This document shows, in pieces, positions 60,741 to 64,000 of a stretch of 64,000 nt of DNA. A model generated the notes under the pieces. That model was given only the letters and a program-made list of their open reading frames with translations. It was not told where the DNA came from and ran no database searches. The stretch covers positions 23,182 through 87,181 of the forward strand of contig NZ_SNWX01000012.1 of NCBI RefSeq assembly GCF_004362045.1. Direction: 5' to 3'. This stretch comes from Halanaerobium saccharolyticum (GTDB lineage: Bacteria; Bacillota; Halanaerobiia; Halanaerobiales; Halanaerobiaceae). A program made the position numbers and the translations under genes. Numbering within the stretch: position 1 is the first letter of the stretch; each line of letters opens with the position of its first letter.

Positions 60741-61736
60741 GTGATCAAAATATTATTCTTTTGGTTTGGTGTTTTACTTATATCAGCCTGGGCTGCTCAC
60801 TGGGGAGCAGGCAAATTATCATTTCCCTTAAAAATGTTACGCAGACAGTGGGGGTTAACTTCTTCAGCTGGTGCAGCTCTTCTGGCTATTGTAACTGCCA
60901 GTCCAGAGGTATCTATTAATATAACAAGTGCAGTAAGAGGAGTCTCGGATATTGGTTTAGGCAATCTACTTGGTTCAAATATAATCTCTATTCCTTTAAT
61001 TATTACTGTTTCTTATTTTGCTTCCAGGAAATCATATAAAAATAATCAAAAACATGAACAGCATCTGAAAAATGAATTCCTGGCTCTAAATAAACGAACT
61101 GTCAAAGTTCTTGCATTACCTTATCTGGCTATCATTGTTTTAACTGCTTTTTTAACTTTGCCTCAGGGATGGCGAGGTCTGCAGCCAGCAGATGGATATA
61201 TTATGCTGATAGCTTATGTTATATTTCTCTTTCAGGCAATAATGACAGGGAAACAGGAGGGAGAGGAGGTGAGTTGGAGTTGGACTAAGTTGATACTGTC
61301 TATAGCTGGTGCTGCAGCAATTGCTATTGGTGCATATTATATTGTGAGAGCAACAGAGAATATTGTCCAGATTCTGGGGATACCTCAGCTGATCGGTGGT
61401 TTATTTATAACGGGTCCTTTAACTACTTTACCAGAAATTTTTCAGGCCTGGAATGTATCAAAAGAAGGAGAAATTACTTCTGGTTCGACAAGTGTTATTG
61501 CAGATAATGTCATTACTTTGACAATTGGATTTGTTCCTCTGGCTCTAGTGAGCACAGTTATTAATGATTTAACTTTATATATAATTAATATTTTGTTTGT
61601 AGCATTAATGCCTTTATTTTATACGATTTTTATTCGGGAAGATAAAGAAAGATATGGTTTTACAAAGACTGAGATAATTACTTTTAATTTATTATATCTG
61701 TTATATATCATGATTATATTAATTTTTCTACTCTGA
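60741..61736 (+). CDS. Cation/H+ or Na+/Ca2+ exchanger (CaCA family)
   Basis: A 331-residue membrane protein with two inverted repeats of about five helices; alpha-repeat motifs ATSPE-type TASPEVSINITSAVRG (first) and TGPLTTLPEIFQAWN (second) show the acidic ion-binding residues. LGNLLGSNIIS is also typical. The only in-frame start near the N-terminus is GTG at 60741, right next to AAGAG, so the true start is uncertain. Confidence 0.88.
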   Translation: MIKILFFWFGVLLISAWAAHWGAGKLSFPLKMLRRQWGLTSSAGAALLAIVTASPEVSINITSAVRGVSDIGLGNLLGSNIISIPLIITVSYFASRKSYKNNQKHEQHLKNEFLALNKRTVKVLALPYLAIIVLTAFLTLPQGWRGLQPADGYIMLIAYVIFLFQAIMTGKQEGEEVSWSWTKLILSIAGAAAIAIGAYYIVRATENIVQILGIPQLIGGLFITGPLTTLPEIFQAWNVSKEGEITSGSTSVIADNVITLTIGFVPLALVSTVINDLTLYIINILFVALMPLFYTIFIREDKERYGFTKTEIITFNLLYLLYIMIILIFLL

Positions 61737-62041
61737 TTGATCCTCAGAGAAACTTCATTATTTCAATTAATAATTGAGCTTTTCTGGGGATTTTTGTTTT
61801 ATAAAAATGACTTTGATATAATAGAAATAGTGAGAAAGTGTTTAGATGTTAGGAACCGACTTCAAAACAAACTAAAGATGTTCTGAACTTTACAGAATTG
61901 TTAAAAAATTACTGATATTCTTTTATTTTTATAACGAGATTATATTGATGATGTTATGTAAGAAGTAGCTTTAAATATAAATATAAATATTAAATCAATC
62001 GATACCTGATAAGTAAAGTCTAGAAAGGAAGGTGTGAATCT
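61737..62041. other. Gap without recognisable gene
   Basis: This 305-base AT-rich stretch has no convincing reading frame, hairpin or repeat. It ends with AAGGAAGGTG before the cysteine desulfurase start. Confidence 0.6.
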
Positions 62042-62818
62042 ATGATCTATCTTGATTATAATGCTACAACACCAATTGATAAGAAAGTAGCTGAAGCAAT
62101 GGAAGCATATATTTATGGAAATTTTGGCAACCCATCCAGCAGTCACGAACTGGGCTCAAAAACAAAACAGGCTGTGGAAGAGGCTCGAAAAAAAGTTGCC
62201 AGTTTATTAAATGCTTCACCAGAAGAGATTATTTTTACTTCTGGAGGAAGTGAGTCGAATAACATGGTAATTAAGGGAGCTGCCTATACTTATCAGAATC
62301 GGGGTAAACATATTATAACTTCCGAAATAGAACATCCTGCTGTAATCTCTCCCTGTGAATTTCTGGAGAAAAACGGTTATGAGGTAACATATTTACCCGT
62401 AGATCAGAATGGAGTAGTTGATATTGATCAATTAAAAGCTGCAGTAACCGAGGAGACAATTTTAATTACCATCATGCACGCAAATAATGAGACAGGGACA
62501 ATTCAACCACTGGCAGAAATAGCTGAAATAGCTTCAGAAAATGATATTTTATTCCACACTGATGCTGCTCAGTCTGTGGGTAAAATTGAAACAGATGTTA
62601 AAAAGCTGGGAGTAGATTTTTTTTCAGTTGCCGCTCATAAAGTTTATGCCCCCAAAGGGATTGGTGCTCTTTATATAAAAGACGGGATTGAGATAGAACC
62701 TTTAATTCATGGAGCAGGACATGAGATGGGGAAAAGAGCGGGAACAGAAAATGTTATTTTTGATGCTGCCCTTGGTAAAGCCTGTGAACTTGCGGAGGAT
62801 CTGCTGCAGGGGGTTTAA
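62042..62818 (+). pseudogene. Cysteine desulfurase (NifS/IscS type), 3' truncated
   Basis: The 258-residue product begins normally (MIYLDYNATTPIDKKVAEAM) and keeps the PLP region HTDAAQSVGKI and the lysine in AAHKVYAPKG, but family members are about 380 residues. The part after KRAGTENVIFDAALGKACEL, holding the catalytic cysteine loop, is replaced by LLQGV and a stop. The following bases encode the end of another gene, so a deletion joined the two. Confidence 0.82.
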
Positions 62819-62821
62819 AGA

Positions 62822-62910
62822 ATGTGGAATTGATAGATGGGGTAGAGTTAAGCAATATGACAGAATTTACAGAGTGGATTATTGAAGCTGATAAAGTGAT
62901 TAATTTTTAG
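62822..62910 (+). pseudogene. C-terminal remnant of a DsrE-like protein
   Basis: A 29-codon frame reads VELIDGVELSNMTEFTEWII, EADKVINF and stops at 62910. The ending resembles the C-terminus of DsrE-family proteins (W-I-x-E-A-D-K-V-I-x-F). It lies 3 bases after the truncated cysteine desulfurase. Confidence 0.55.
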
Positions 62911-62974
62911 TGGTTTTTAATTATAATATATAATATTAATAAAAGACTAGGATTTGGAAGAGGAGCTGATATAT

Positions 62975-63325
62975 ATGGCATATTTATTATTTAAAACAAT
63001 AATTTCAGCAGTAATAATTGTAGCTGTCTCTGAAGTTTCTAAAAGAAGTTCTCTCCTGGGGGCAATTTTAGCTTCACTTCCATTAGTCTCATATTTAGGA
63101 ATTATATGGCTTTATATAGATACTGAAAGTAAGACTCAGGTAGCTCAGTTATCCAGGGATGTTTTCTGGATGGTTATACCATCTTTATCATTTTTTATAG
63201 TTTTACCGGTATTATTAAAAACTGAATTAAATTTTTATCTCTCATTAGCTATCTCAACGGCAATTATGGTCGCTGTATATTTTACTATGATTTTTATCTT
63301 GCAGAGATTTGGAGTTAATATTTAA
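62975..63325 (+). CDS. DUF3147 (GlpM-like) membrane protein
   Basis: A 116-residue protein with four helices: ISAVIIVAVSEVSKRSSLLG and ASLPLVSYLGIIWLYIDTES are the family's typical sequences. The ATG at 62975 follows GAGGAG by 8 bases. Function unknown. Confidence 0.85.
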   Translation: MAYLLFKTIISAVIIVAVSEVSKRSSLLGAILASLPLVSYLGIIWLYIDTESKTQVAQLSRDVFWMVIPSLSFFIVLPVLLKTELNFYLSLAISTAIMVAVYFTMIFILQRFGVNI

Positions 63326-63331
63326 AGAGGT

Positions 63332-63538
63332 GATTATATTGCCTTTGAGTTTGCTCATATAGCCGCTCGCTCTGGTGCTGAAGTGACAATTGTTCATCGT
63401 GGTCAAGCTCCATTGAAAAACTTTGAACAGGATATTGTTAATCACCTGGTTAAGGCTACTGAAGAGCTGGGTATTAATCTTGTTCTGGAGACGGAAGTCT
63501 GCGGGAATGATCGTCTCTTATCCAACTCTATCTTCTGA
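63332..63538 (+). pseudogene. Fragment of a pyridine nucleotide-disulfide reductase
   Basis: A frame reads DYIAFEFAHIAARSGAEVTI, VHRGQAPLKNFEQDIVNHLV, KATEELGINLVLETEV and then loses similarity before TGA at 63536-63538. This is the second Rossmann (NAD-binding) part of mercuric reductase/dihydrolipoamide dehydrogenase-like flavoproteins. No start, FAD domain or C-terminal half is present. Confidence 0.8.
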
Positions 63539-63539
63539 T

Positions 63540-64000
63540 ATTTCTTCCTCGATTTTAAATGAAGATTGATGTTGTTTATATTTGAATTATTAGATCAGTT
63601 AGATGGTTGTAAAGTTAAATAATGAAAATATAAGTTGTGAGTGGGAACGGGAGTCCAGTCACCATCCAATTAGATTAATTAAAATCAAGAATACTAAAAT
63701 AGATGGACAGAAATTCTATTCTGAGAAAACCAGAATATCTTGAACTGGAGATAAATGGTATTCGAGAAGAGAGTCATAGATTTAGATGGAATAGGTGATA
63801 GTCTCAGTCACATAGACTTTGATCCTGCAGGAAAATCAGATTGAATGTTATATAGCTGCAGGTGAATATGCAAATCATCTGGAGTTTACTCCTGATGGAA
63901 AAAAAATTGATTATTGTTTAAGAAATTTAACAGAATTAGATGCTAGGAATATTGTCTAGTTGTTTTATTTTATTAGTGGTGCTAAAATAGGGATAGGAGG
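63540..64000. other. Degenerate region without an intact gene
   Basis: No complete reading frame is found. A short coding-like piece, EYANHLEFTPDGKKIDYCLR, then NLTELDARNIV, stop, lies at about 63864-63959. Other frames are broken by several stops. This looks like decayed coding sequence at the window edge. Confidence 0.5.

Noticed and set aside
1..64000. CRISPR arrays, tRNA or rRNA genes, prophage genes
   Set aside because: No regularly spaced short repeats, no cloverleaf with conserved TTC loop, and no phage structural or integrase genes were seen by eye.

Overview
The window looks like chromosomal DNA of a low-GC, anaerobic, moderately halophilic Bacillota bacterium, most likely of the Halanaerobium type. 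This is an inference from AT-rich coding, strong AGGAGG-type ribosome sites, Firmicute-style regulators (CsoR, Rrf2, ECF transporter modules, a ydaO-type riboswitch), acidic proteins and very heavy investment in potassium uptake. No rRNA, tRNA, CRISPR array or prophage was seen.

Layout. 1-6840: metal homeostasis, with the end of a P1B ATPase, HMA-domain proteins, a Crp/Fnr regulator, a methyltransferase, an RseC-like protein, a 45-residue CC-motif protein, CopA and CsoR; several promoters carry a CsoR-like operator. 6960-20215: an approximately 13 kb potassium locus led by a c-di-AMP (ydaO/yuaA) riboswitch with its own terminator, followed by ktrB-ktrA, a histidine kinase and two response regulators, two TrkA-type proteins, trkH, kdpFABC and a universal-stress protein. 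20330-30930: a small-molecule and redox region with a ZntB-like channel, a peptide/nickel-type ABC operon whose two ATPase genes are wrecked, an Rrf2 regulator, a glutaredoxin-thioredoxin reductase fusion, an AhpD remnant with an in-frame TGA, a lipoprotein and a DsrE protein. 31025-38540: nicotinate salvage plus an ADP-ribosylglycohydrolase relative, a LysR/YeiH pair, a YhdH-like reductase and a second copper cluster (DUF305, SHOCT, DUF302) under the same operator type as csoR's neighbours. 38560-41270: HD hydrolase, an AlkA-Ogt fusion and a divergent peptide deformylase.

41416-47690 is the most unusual part. It reads as an integron-type cassette array without a visible integrase: a SEC-C/nuclease-like gene, a VapBC-type pair, a Doc-type pair and an AbiTii gene, separated by large folded attC-like sites. 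For three successive cassettes the first bases are the reverse complement of the R'' box of that same cassette's attC site, as the cassette model requires. An 809-nt group II intron remnant sits exactly inside one attC core, and an IS30-family element lies in the last cassette.

47798-63325 holds a GNAT acetyltransferase, an S41-like peptidase, FabI, TrpS, an ICMT-like methyltransferase, ABC genes in decay, AhpC with a Fur/PerR-like box, a complete ECF transporter (S, T, A, A') and a cation exchanger. Throughout 22.5-31 kb and 52.8-64 kb there are many genes with internal deletions, frameshifts or nonsense codons. This is either real genome decay or an assembly/sequencing artefact, and the sequence alone cannot decide.
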